Assembly: GCA_039881045.1 (NCBI GenBank)
Contig: JAYWVB010000044.1
Location: forward strand, 186,001-250,000
Reading direction: 5' to 3'
Length of the DNA: 64,000 nt
From: Chaetomium olivaceum
Lineage: Eukaryota > Ascomycota > Sordariomycetes > Sordariales > Chaetomiaceae
Shown in pieces: positions 45,784 through 56,683 of the stretch. The notes beneath the pieces are model-generated. The model was not told the origin of the DNA. It was given only the letters and a program-made list of their open reading frames with translations, and did no database searches. Position 1 is the stretch's first letter. Each line of letters opens with the position of its first letter. The translations under genes were made by a program, and so were the position numbers.

Positions 45784-47082
45784 AGCGAGTCTAGTCGCGG
45801 ATCACCGTGGCCGGTGCGGTTCGATGCCCGGTCGGAAAATCGTCCCAAAGTCGACACCGTCATCCGCTTTGCCCTTGCTCAACCTGACTCCACAGCGCCG
45901 ACCTGAATAGCGTTTCTATAGCCTTGCTACTTTTCCCACACTGGCATTACCAGCACACGACGTAAGGGAGTGAAAGACATTCACCCCCTAACACTCGCAT
46001 TTTTGCTTTTGTCTCACGACATCCCACACCCTATTATATACTACACGCTGGACCTTCGGAGATGATGATGGATGGACGGACGAACGGACGAGGAGGAAAA
46101 AGTCCTGGCGTTTTTGGAGTTTGAGCGAGGGGAGGGTTTCAATACATTTGACCTCAAATAGATGGACGGTCTGGGGGGACCTTTATATTTCAGGCCCCGC
46201 CATCGTCATCTTTCTCGTTGTTTTCATTTCTCTTATCCTCTGTATCGCGGTAGGATGGGTCCCTTACCTTGCCAGTAGCGCTTCCTACGTAAACAATTAG
46301 TGTATATTCCAACAGCCTGTATCTGTACGTATTCAGTGTGTTCCCTGCGTAGCCGAGGGCTACTTCGTCACCCCCAGTGTACGAGGTTTGTCGGACTGTA
46401 CCCATGCGGCATGTCACAACAGCAACACTCACGGCAGGATGAGGTAAGCGGCCACCTTTTATCAATCCGTTGGTAGATAATGCTCTAAAAAACTACCAAC
46501 CGCTTGCCGTCTGCATCGCCATGGATCCGAGAAGTTGTCATCATTCCCGACGGCGGCCTTGGCGAATCACGTCCCCTCATAGCATCTTCCCATCCGAATC
46601 CCTATGTTACAGTACATAAAATATGCCAAACCTCATCAGGGGGCGCTCCCGTCTGCCTTGACTCCCAAGTGAGAAAAAGAAAAGGGGGGAGAAAGAGAAA
46701 GAAAAAAGAGATGAAACAAACAATCCAGGACTACTCCGCTAGAAAAAATGCGCCCTTGTTTTTAGGTATGGACGATATCTGTCCCCGTAGGCGTCATGTC
46801 TTTTGAGTTGAATAAAAGACGGCACGTGAAACGTAGAAAGAGAGAGAGAGAGACGCAAATAAACCATCGCAAATCTCTCAGCTGGAGAAACGAGAATAAA
46901 GGGCGAGCTGGTAGATGCTGGCTGTAACTTCTCTCAGAGAGAGTGGGGAGGGGTCGATGTGAGGAACTAAGAGTTCGTTGGCTCGGAAAGGCAGAGTAGA
47001 GTGTTGCCCCGCTGTCGCGCATGTCATAGAGTAGCAACGGCCGGTAAAAAGCCAATGTAATAACATGCAAGCGGGAGCGGGT
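45784..47082. other. Intergenic, tail-to-tail (PEX13 / TOA1)
   Basis: This is 1.3 kb between convergent stop codons. It includes purine-rich tracts (46669-46712 and an AG run near 46836-46852). No gene or RNA was recognised. Confidence 0.5.
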
Positions 47083-48843
47083 TTACCACTCGTATTCGCC
47101 AGTTGCTTTCGTAAAGACGTATTCCTTGCCGTTCACAGTGAGGACCCCGTCCTTGAGGACGCACTTCCTAGAGAGTTATTAGCAGTCTACTCAGAAATCA
47201 AACGGACATTGCGGGGTACGTACCACTTGTTCTTGACGCGCTGCACCTTGTCGTACATGCAGAGCATCATGTGTCCCATGGAATCGTCGTCATCCTCATC
47301 ATCGTCCCCGGCCTCATCGGGATCGTCGAGGTCCGAGTTGATGGCATCCTCGTCATCTTCCTCGCTCTTCACGTCGTCATCCAACCCTCCGTCAAGCTGG
47401 GCAGGGCCATTGGCAGTGCTTCGCTTTCCGGCGAGGCTGCGGTCCTTCGTAGCCTGTTTCAGTGGCAGCATCAGGCCGCCGCCCTCCATCTGCTTGGCTC
47501 TCGCCGCGATTTGCGCATGGAGGTGCTCGTCAATCTGGGTACGGTCCATTAAGACCGGCGATGCTTCTTCCGCCTCGTCGCCCGGCCCGTCGAGCTGGGA
47601 CGGAGGGAGGCCGTTGGGTTGCCCAGGGCGGGGTGCCTGCTGCACCTGCTGCATACGCTGCTGCATCGCAGACGAGACACCCTGGCGATACTGGTTCATG
47701 TGTTGCGGCACCTGCTGTCCCGGTCGCGGACCCTGCTGAGGCTGACCAGCCGGGTTCACCTGGGCCATGCCGCTGTGGATGGCACTAATGGATGCAGCAG
47801 CACGCTGGCCATATTGGCTTTCCAGCGCATAGGCAGCGCGCTGCGCAGCTGTTGGTCGGGCTCCGTTGGCGGGATTGTAACCAGGATGAGCAGGCTGGAG
47901 ACCCGGCTCCTGCTTGATGGCGGGTTCCGCTTGAGCATAACCGGGCTCTGGCTTCATGGCCATCGGGTTGTTGTTCGGCATCAAATTACCTGGGAGCGAG
48001 AGAGTCTGCGTAGAGCCTTGCGGGCTCAAGGTAGACTGGGTGTACCCGGCAGTAGTCGCAGGGAGTGAACTCGGAGGAGCGGCTGCCGGGGGTCCACTAG
48101 CCGGGGCCGGTGCAGGCTGTGCCTCCGGCTTGGGGTCCCATGGGAACTGAGCCAGGTTCATCTGTGATAGTTTGTGTTGCCATGTCTATGACCCGCGTGT
48201 TAGTACTCGCCGGATTTGGTATGTGCATACGGGGGTGTCGAGGGTTGGCTGAGGCAAAAAGAGAGAGATGCTGTGCTTCAGGGTTCCGCACGTGATGCGG
48301 GGTCTGGCAATCCAATCGGAAGTGGCGGATAAGATGACTGGGCGGCGCCTGCAGTCGTTGGGCTGGCCTTTAAAAAGGGACCCAAAAGTGCTGGGTCGCC
48401 CACCCGGGCCAGCTGCTCTCCACCCCTCTCGCCCGCCCCCTGGGAGCCAGAGGCAGCCGCCGAGGGAGCGCCCGACACTCGTCGCGACTTTGGCTGGTGC
48501 CATCAACGCCAACAAAGGGAAACGATCGCTCGAAGAAAAAGAAAAGAAAAAAGGAAAAAAAGAGAAAGGTGCATTATAAGATGCACCCGGCAACCGATCT
48601 CGAAATGAAACTTTGATCGGGATTGACGGGAAGATGAGAAGATGGGAAATGGTAGGTGAGGGCGGCAGAACCGAGGCCAAGGCTGCAGTGGCGAGGACAA
48701 AGGGGGATTTGGAGAAGCCTCACCTTTTTCAGGTCTTCCAGCGCACCCTCGTCGACGCCATTCTCTTCGAAATCAACGCGCACTGCATTGACGACCTCGG
48801 CGATGATGGTGTCGTAGACGTGCCCAACCGCGGCGTTAGACAT
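47083..48843 (-). CDS. TOA1: TFIIA large subunit (alpha/beta)
   Basis: This general transcription factor stabilises TBP on the TATA box. Exons are 48724..48843, 47224..48185 and 47083..47167, giving 388 aa. Exon 1 is the helical N-terminal domain (VGHVYDTIIAEVVNAVRVDF, VDEGALEDLKK), which continues in exon 2 as TWQHKLSQMNLAQFPWDPK. The middle is a long Gln/Pro-rich spacer, ending in an acidic run (EEDDEDAINSDLDDPDEA, GDDDEDDDDSMGHMMLCMYD). The C-terminal beta-barrel strand KVQRVKNKWKCVLKDG continues through VLTVNGKEYVFTKATGEYEW. The first intron is about 538 bp, unusually long here, but the splice exactly rejoins the conserved N-terminal domain. It is intact. Confidence 0.95.
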
Positions 48844-50079
48844 GGTGATGGGTTGCTTCGACCGACGCAGCGGAGCTGACGCTGACTGGGGAAAGTATCA
48901 CGGTTCCCTTGCAACAACTGCTTCCTAAATCGGACTGCTGCACTTTGTCGTCTCGTCGCCTGGTTTCGCTGAAAAGCCACTGATGACTCGTATCTGCTCT
49001 CTACGTTTCTCTCGGCACACCCAAGGCCGATTCGATCCGCCTGGACGGGTTCGGTATGGTCGGCCGACCGGTGGTTGGGGAGCGTGCGGATGCTCGGTGG
49101 AATGCGGACCCCTCAGACACCGCCGCCGGCTGCGCTCGAAATCGTGCTCTTTGAAAAACTTTCCGAGTCGCTCCAAACACTTCAATGCTGGTGGTCTTGT
49201 ATTTCTAGATGATAAGTCGCCGCAGCTCTGGTTCTGCAGTGTTGCGCCGCAGGTTGGGGAGACGGCGTTCAGCGTGCGTGTGTGTTGTATTGGGCAAGTT
49301 CCGAGAAGGCACCAGACTTGGCTGGATTTGTAGTCCGGTCGGCTTAGTCAGCTAAGTGACAGCGCTCCCAACCGCCAACCACCATGCACGCGCTGTGCCA
49401 AAACCATTGAGTTCCAGAACTTCGATTCGCATCTGCATTCGTTAACCCTCCATTCAATCAACCGCCTCGAGTTGTCAGGATTGAAACTGCTCACAACTAA
49501 ATCTCAAAAAGAGTGCCGAAGTTGGGAAAGTGTTACAAACCAAAACGATGAGTCGAGTGCCCGATACATCATACACCTGTAATCAGCAAGACAGCCACAA
49601 GTCGACCATCAATAGGATAAAATCTGAACGCTAAGTTTATCGCTGTTACTCTCTTTCGCTGCGAGTTCTGTCTTTCGGGCTTCTTCTTGCAAGTCACACA
49701 TCCATTCTCCCACACCAATGTCCCAATTATTAAACTATAATACATTTACTAAACTGCCCTGGTCCGATGCCCATAACGCCGGTGCAAAACTGCCAACCCT
49801 ATGATGAACAAAAATGGTATCTCTAGTGTCCCTGCGTAAAATTCATGACCGAGTCGATGCTCATTCATCCCTGCGTGAGAGCTCCGTAATATGCAAGCCG
49901 GAGGAGACCATCTCCCCAACGCCGCGCTGAAACCCATCAAACAACAGGAACCCCATCCGATGCTGTGACCGTAATTTTTTCCAGAAGGGAACCATGTATA
50001 CCTACCGTTGGTTGAATAATTTGTCGTTGACTTGACTTCGACCGGTCCAAGAGACGCTATCTCCTCGGACGAGGACCTC
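48844..50079. other. Intergenic, TOA1 promoter side to CDC20 3' end
   Basis: This is 1.2 kb between two minus-strand genes. The right part (about 49550-50030) is comparatively AT-rich and should hold the CDC20 3' UTR; the left part should hold the TOA1 promoter. No coding frame is supported. Confidence 0.5.
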
Positions 50080-51931
50080 TTAACGGATCTTCATGTGCTT
50101 GGGCGTGGTGGCCTTGGTAAGTCCACCAATACCGCTAGCGCTGGAGCTGCTGCCTGGCTTCTTCTCGAAGATCTTCCAGAACTTCAAACTCTCATCGGCA
50201 GCTGGGTAGAGTGTTAGCGGTGACCGTTTACTTGGACAAGACAATGTTTCTTGGGAAAGAATGCTTACCGGCTGTGGCCAGCATCTGACCATCGGGGCTG
50301 AGGCAGCTGTGCAGGACTCTGCTCTCGTGGGCAGGAATTTCGACGTTGCGGACAAGAGTGGGGTAGCTCCAGATGCTCAGGGAGTTGTCGGGGAAGCCGC
50401 TGGAGCTGACGATCTCGCGGTAGTGGGGGCTCCAGCGAAGGCTGGTAACTTGGGACCCGGTGTCAATGCTGTTGACGCGAGCGCCGGAGGTGGAGTTCCA
50501 GAAGTGGATGTGACGGTCATACGAACCACCGCCGGTGGCGAGCAGGTTCATGTTCCAGGGGCACCAGGCCAGGGCCTTGACGGCGGCCTTGTGGTTGGTC
50601 TTGGTGAACTTGGGGACGGCGAGAGACCGGGCGTCCCAGATGGACACGAGGTTGTCGTTGCCGCCAGTGGCGAGCTGAGCGCCATCCGAGCGCCACTCCA
50701 GACCGCAGACCTCCGAGGTGTGCGAGACAAGCTCGGCCACCTTGTGCTCCGCAATACGGACGTCATGGTTGAAGACGAGACCGCTGCGCGCGCCGGTAGA
50801 GAGCAGGTGCTTGCTCCAGCCCATGACACCAACGCGGGTGTCGTGGCCGAGCATGCTGCGGATCTTGACGCCCTCGGCGACGTCCCAGATCTGCACCTCT
50901 CCTGTGCCGAGGCCCACACCCACGTATGCGCCGTCCCCAGACCACTTGACGCTGCTGACGTATGTATCCGGGCTTGTCTCGAGGAGGCAGCTCACCGAAC
51001 CCTCGTCTGCGGACCAGACGTAGACATTGCGCTCGAGGCCGATGGCTACCTGGTTGCCCGTGCTCCAGTCGAGCAGGTTGAGGTAGTAGTCGTCGATGAG
51101 GCCAGGTGCGTCCAGGACACGTTCCGGGGCGGTGGCAATGCGGCGCCTGAACTGAGCCGACCCCGCGCTGGCCTGCTTTAGAGGGCGGTTGTACTGCTGG
51201 CGCAGGTCGATAGGCTTGGATGATTCCGGGGGTGCAGGCTTGAACTCTAGGATACGCGTGCTGAGGTTGACTCCGCAGGCATCAGCTAGCGATTCTTGGT
51301 AAGCGATTGAGTTGGGCGACGGCCGCGAGTACGAAGCCGGCTCCTCATCGTTGATGTTGAGGCCCTCAAGGGCAGCGACAGCATCGTCAGTAGTGGATGT
51401 ATCTTGGCGGCTTTTCGGGCGCTGCTGGTCACGGATCCTGATCTTCGCCGACCCGGCATTGGCAATTGCTGAGCTCGAGGACCGGTTGGGAATAAAGCGA
51501 TCGGCCTTGTAGTTGATGGTCGTCTTGCTGGTCTTGGGCTTAACGGCAACCGGCTTCTTAGCAGCTTTGGCGCTGGGAGATGTCTTGGTACTGGGACCGG
51601 TGCCCTTTAGCGTGAAGTCTGACACGCCGAGCTCGAGGACCTTGCGAGGGGTTGATACAACGCGGGCGATGTTGGACTTGGGCGAGTCGCGGTGGTTCTT
51701 GGTCGACTTGGCGAAATGGGCAGCCAGGTTACCACCGTAGACCGACTTGGACGCTACGCGGTGGTGGGAGTCATTGATCGACTTGTCGGGTGTAAAGGGG
51801 GACGAGTTGATGCTGACGTTGCTAGAACGTTGGCAAGGCGAAGGAGTCAAGGGCATCCGCCCGCCTGCTGTGCGGGAGGAGAAGAGCCCGGTGTGGGACT
51901 TAAGGGGTGTTGAAACTGATGCTGTAGCCAT
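50080..51931 (-). CDS. CDC20: APC/C activator Cdc20 (WD40)
   Basis: This protein activates the anaphase-promoting complex and is the target of the spindle checkpoint. Exons are 50269..51931 and 50080..50201, giving 594 aa. Residues 1-140 are disordered, Ser/Thr/Lys-rich with SP/TP sites (STPL, LTPSP, SSPFTPDK, VVSTPRK). The C-box DRFIPNR is at 144-150. Seven WD40 blades follow, starting at LDAPGLIDDYYLNLLDWS, with NVYVWSADEG, VQIWDVAEGVKI, LVSIWDARS and HFWNSTSGARV. The protein ends in the Ile-Arg tail used to dock on APC/C. The DDYYLNLLDW opening and RVLDAPGL fit Cdc20 rather than Cdh1. It is head-to-head with a Kelch-BTB gene. No frame break was found; a 306-codon frame on the other strand is a shadow. 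Confidence 0.95.
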
Positions 51932-52718
51932 GATTGATGACTACTGTGTTGCTGTATCTATCGATAACTCCGACGGTAGTTTAAGTAGGCTAGGCGACTC
52001 TCAGAGTCTGGCCTGGCAAAGGCAGATTATTTGAAGATGGAGAGAGGATGATGATGGGTTGTCAATAAGTCCTAGGTGCCAAAGTCTGAACTCGTAGGAT
52101 GAAGTGACAACGGTTCGGCTGCAGAGCCGGGAGAGGAATGAAGTGTGATGTGTGGTGGAAAGCGTGATGCAAAGGAAGGAGCAAGAGAGTCTGGGACATG
52201 AAGGGAAAGACGGGCTCCTTAAATGTGAGTTATTTACATTTGTTGGCCGGACAACAAGATGGTGGGGCTACCCATCCCGGGCACTTGTTCCATCTGTCAT
52301 CTCAGACCCCTAACCCCCTGAGCCCCACCACTGTGGCACTTTGGGCAAACGCCAACGCGGCAAAAAAAGGCGGCTCGCCTGCCGAGCCTTGCTAGCGTCT
52401 TCCGCGTCTCACTACCCCTGGCCTGAACCGACTTCTTTGTGGGACCAGGTGGGAATGGGATCGCCATCACCGTTTCCTCGCTCCATGCAACTAAACAGGC
52501 ACGGCACATTTCGGTCGCCATCAATCCAGGATATCGACCACTGCCGCCGACGAACCGGCTTTCTGTGCTTTTCAACACCGCCATCAACGGGGAGGCACTG
52601 AATTGACCGCGTCGAACTGTTTCGCCCTCATCCTCAACGTGTCGCCGAATGCCTATCCAACGATAACGTAGCATAACTCGCAATAGCCTCTTCATTGAGC
52701 CTTTGCGCATCCGCAGTC
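51932..52718. other. Divergent promoter region CDC20 / Kelch-BTB
   Basis: This is 787 bp between outward-pointing start codons, presumably both promoters. Short frames on both strands (52297..52710 -, 52341..52601 +) are unsupported. Confidence 0.5.
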
Positions 52719-55104
52719 ATGGCGCAACAACACCCCGCTACCCCTGGAGCATCCGGCGCCGGTCCTTCCATCTTTGGCGGGACGGGCCAGACAACTACCG
52801 ACATCGCGCCGCATCTCTCGGTAACCTCCTTCGCATCCACCTTGACCCCCGCTTCGGCATCCTCCAACAACACTTACATCATGCCCAACTCGCCGCTGAA
52901 GAACCGAGTTGCTATGGATGGCTACCGGCCCAAGGTGACGCGCACTCTCGGCCAGCGCCCGGCTTGCCTCGTCAATGCTTCAGTCACGTATTGTGGGAAT
53001 AACCGGATTTACGCTTTTGGCGGCTTTGATCAGTATACCGACGAGGTTTACAATCATGTGCTTCGCTTGGATCTGGTCAGCCACCAATGGACTCTCGTGG
53101 ACAACTACGGCGATATCCCGGGTGTTCGGATGGGTGAGTTCTTGGCGTCCCTCATACGGGTTCGGTTTCCGCTAACTGCGCCTCCCAGGACACACGGCTA
53201 CCCTTTACAAAGGCGACAAATTGCTGGTCTTCGGCGGTGAGAACGAACACCGGACTTATCTGTCCGACCTCATCATCTTCGATCTCAAAACGGCGCATTG
53301 GACGCAGCCACAGGTGACGGGGCCGATCCCCAAGGGCCGTGCTCGACATGCCGCGGTGTTACACGAAGACAAGCTCTTCATCGTGGGCGGCATCACGGGT
53401 CACGACAACTACGTATTGGATGACATATGCTACCTGGATTTGAAGACCTACACATGGTCGAGGTCGTGGCGCTTCGTCGGGCGCTTTGATCATTCGGCAT
53501 ACATCTGGAGTGATAGGGTGTGGGTGTTTGGCGGCTTGAGCGAAGACATGGACAAGGTTAGTGATTTGTGGTGGCTGGATCTCAAGGGGAACCCGGCGTT
53601 TGAGTCGCCGCCGCAGATCGGCTCCCTAGACCGCTCCGGCCTGGCGAGAAACACGACGTCACCCCGGCCGCCTCATCAGACGTCGCAGTCTCCCGCAGTT
53701 GGCTCGTCTGGTTACGCAGCCAACTCGAGGACAGCCCAAGTCAACACCCCGTCTTTCCACCTCAAGGCGTATGCGCCCCCCGCGCCTGGCGCCATCTCAG
53801 CGCTGAAATTCGTCAACGGTGCCTATGTCCCGTCGCAGATGCAAGGCATCCATTTCCACGTATATTCGTCTGGGACACTTCTGGATTTTGTCACCCCGGC
53901 AGCGACTATCACGTCTAAGGAATGTTCGCTTTCCGCGCTGGATCTTGGTACGCTCCGGTGGCAGAAGCTGGCCGAAGGGCGAGAGATCTTCAAGCCCGGC
54001 TACCGGTGGCACTATTGCACCATGAATGAAGACGGCACCAAGGCATGGCTCCTAGGCTGTCCCACGGAAGCCGGAGCGATTGAACTCGGTGCTAATGGCC
54101 TCGAGGAGTATCTCTCCGACATCATGGAAATTGACTTGCGCCGCTACGGTTTCCTTGGTAGCAATTCAGCATCCGAGGCACGGACAGACATGGCCCGCCC
54201 CTCGTTACGGACACGTAGCGCGGAGCCGCCCTCCAAGGGCTTGGGAGCGGACCTTGCGACGCTCTTTAACCAGCCTCCCGAAACGGGAAGCGGCACTGAC
54301 TTCGTTGTCACCGCCCTCTCCCGTGACTTTGACGAGGATGAAGTCATGGGCTCCGCCCTCATGCACGCCAACGAGCTAACCGACGAGAGCAGCCAGACGT
54401 GGCTCGCGCCGGACGCACCAACCTCACCCCCCATCCACGTGCATCGGCTCATCCTACAGGCCCGCTGGCCACACTTTGCACGCCTGTGGGCGAGCCAGAT
54501 GGCCGAGTTCCACACCAAAAAGATGCACATCCCCGAGCCCTACAGCGTGGTCAAGGCCTTCCTGTACTATCTTTACACGGACCGCATCGACCCGGCCGAC
54601 GACGACAGCAACAACAACACCACCACCAACGACGACTCCAACGCTATGGCTAACCTCGCGGACGTGGCCGGCCTGCTCGTCATGTCCAACATCTACAACA
54701 TCCCCCACCTCCGCCTCCTCTGCGTCAACCGCCTCAGCAAGGAACTCGACGTCGACCACGCCTGCATCATCTGGTACTGCGCGGGCCTCGCCAACGAAGA
54801 ATGGCTGCGCAAGCGCGCCGCCGGGTTCTGCATGACCCACTGGGGCCGCGTGGTGCGCACGGTGGGGTTCCAGCGCCTGCCGCGCGGCGCGCTGGTCGAG
54901 CTGTCGCAGGAGGTCGACATGGAGGGCCGCGTCGTCGGCGGCGACGAGCTCGACATGATGGTCGGCATGGACGGCTGCGGCGGGCGCTTCGGCGATGCCG
55001 CGTCGGCGGCCTCGCGCCGCAAGGAGAGCGTCAGCAGTAACCAGACGCAGCTGCTAGAGACGGAGGAGGACGACGATGATGATGATGGCATGGAGATGTC
55101 CTAG
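52719..55104 (+). CDS. Kelch-repeat and BTB-domain protein (Ral2/LZTR1-like layout)
   Basis: Exons are 52719..53133 and 53189..55104, giving 776 aa. Kelch blades are seen as NRIYAFGGFDQYTDEVYNHV, KLLVFGGENEHRTYLSDLII, KLFIVGGITGHDNYVLDDIC and RVWVFGGLSEDMDKVSDLWW. A second beta-rich segment includes GYRWHYCTMNEDGTKAWLLG. A BTB region from about residue 520 has HVHRLILQARWPHFARLWAS, PEPYSVVKAFLYYLYTDRID and AGLLVMSNIYNIPHLRLLC, interrupted by an Asn/Asp/Thr-rich insert. The tail is acidic (EEDDDDDDGMEMS). Kelch followed by BTB is the layout of fission yeast Ral2, a Ras-pathway regulator, and of LZTR1; a Cul3-adaptor role is another possibility. I start at the ATG at 52719 because upstream codons lack a family match. 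It is intact. Confidence 0.88.
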
Positions 55105-56683
55105 GTCGGCATCCGGGCAAAGAGGCAGGAGGGTGGTCGCCGGCCCCCGCGTCCGCTGGGGAGTCGCCGCGTGCTGTGGTGATTTTGTCATTGCCATGCC
55201 ATGCCGACTCCTTCTTTGCCAGGTCGTGTTGTTTGGGCGGTGGTGAAGGTTGCCGTTGCAAATGTGAGTTTGGATCACAATAAATGGGTGGGATGGAACG
55301 CGGAGGGGTATTCAAGGGCAGAAACTGTTCACTCTTCTTGGGGGTGGCGGGCGCATCATGAGATGGCCGGCCATATTTTTCTTCGCCACACTGCTTCATC
55401 TTACGCCTGGAGGTCACAGAAAGGGATCATGTTACTATTGGTACAGAGCATTGCGAGGCGTCAGGTTGGCAGGGCATGTGTTTCTACGTTTCTACAAACC
55501 AGCAAAGGGTGGATATCTCGCAGGGTGGGTTGAGCCAACCGAAATAGAGTTCAGCGCGCGTTAGAAATGAAATGAGATGGGAGGTCATCTTCTAGTTTCA
55601 CGGCTCGAACACGGCAGATTTGGGGTGACATGATAAGTATGTAAACCAGCAGTGAAGAGCGGGATTTCCCTGATATCTATAACGTTTAACAAGCAAAGAA
55701 TGTGTAATAATGCTTTTCCTACCCCCATTGATGCGCCACAGCCAACGGCTTGTAAAGGATCTTCACCACCCCTTTTTGGTTTGCAACTTGTAATCCCAGA
55801 CTTTTTTCCACCACCCATAGAACATCAAAATGACAACTCGCTTAGACATCCCAAAAGTTAAGCACATGCCCCATCAAAAAGCCAGCTCACACCCTGTGGG
55901 CGTCCGCCAACAGTTGGAATGAGGAATTAGTGATTAAGCAGTGCTGAAATAGAAAACAAACAAACACACAACAAGAGATAGCGGTAAACTTCAATTCGTA
56001 TGGCCAGGTTGTCGACATGACGCCGGAAACGCACGCAAACATCCGCCCCTCGTTTTTTCGTCCACCCCTACACGATCCGATGCTGTCGTAGTCTAATGTC
56101 GTATCGTCATTCTTCCTCTAGTCGCGGTCCATCTTCTCTATCGTCGTCTCGTCGTGTAGTGGAAGAATAGAAGACAGCAATGTTTCCGATCCGAAAGGTA
56201 CAGCCGAAAGGGTTCTGGAGAGGTAGGGGTGCGGAGTTTGTTTCGTCAGCCGGAAGTTGAGTTTTTGGTGTGTCAGTTGGATCCTATGTATGATCATGTT
56301 CTTGAAAGGGATAAGAATCCTCCTTCATCCTAGCGTTCCCTCCGTTCATTCCCTTTTTTTTTTCTCGGCATCTTCTTTCGTTTTTCTGAATCCGAGTTCA
56401 ACCGCCGGGGGGTATCAGTCTGAACTCCTTCTCTATGGGGTGGGTATTTGGCTGTGGCGATCCAGTCCCGCCAACGCCGCTTGCATAGTGATGCAACAAA
56501 CACAAAAGACAAATTGATGAAACGCCAAGCTATACGCTGCAAATGCAGATCTCGAGTCGTAGATAAGGGGGGAGGTGGGTGTTGTCTTGTTTCGCAGGCC
56601 GATGGAAATGGCCTTTGGCGGTGCGCTCCGGCTTTGGCGAGCAACGCCTGAATTGACATGGCTGCCGGGCCACAGTTGTTGTG
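55105..56683. other. Intergenic, tail-to-tail (Kelch-BTB / SFP1)
   Basis: This is 1.6 kb between convergent stops, presumably 3' UTRs. No supported frame was found; plus and minus short frames overlap. Confidence 0.5.

Noticed and set aside
45815..45840. tRNA-like B-box GTTCGATGC
   Set aside because: Flanking bases do not form the T-stem and there is no matching A-box.
50261..51181. 306-codon plus-strand open frame
   Set aside because: It is antisense to CDC20 WD40 repeats; its Gly/Val/Ala/Asp-rich translation is typical of a shadow.
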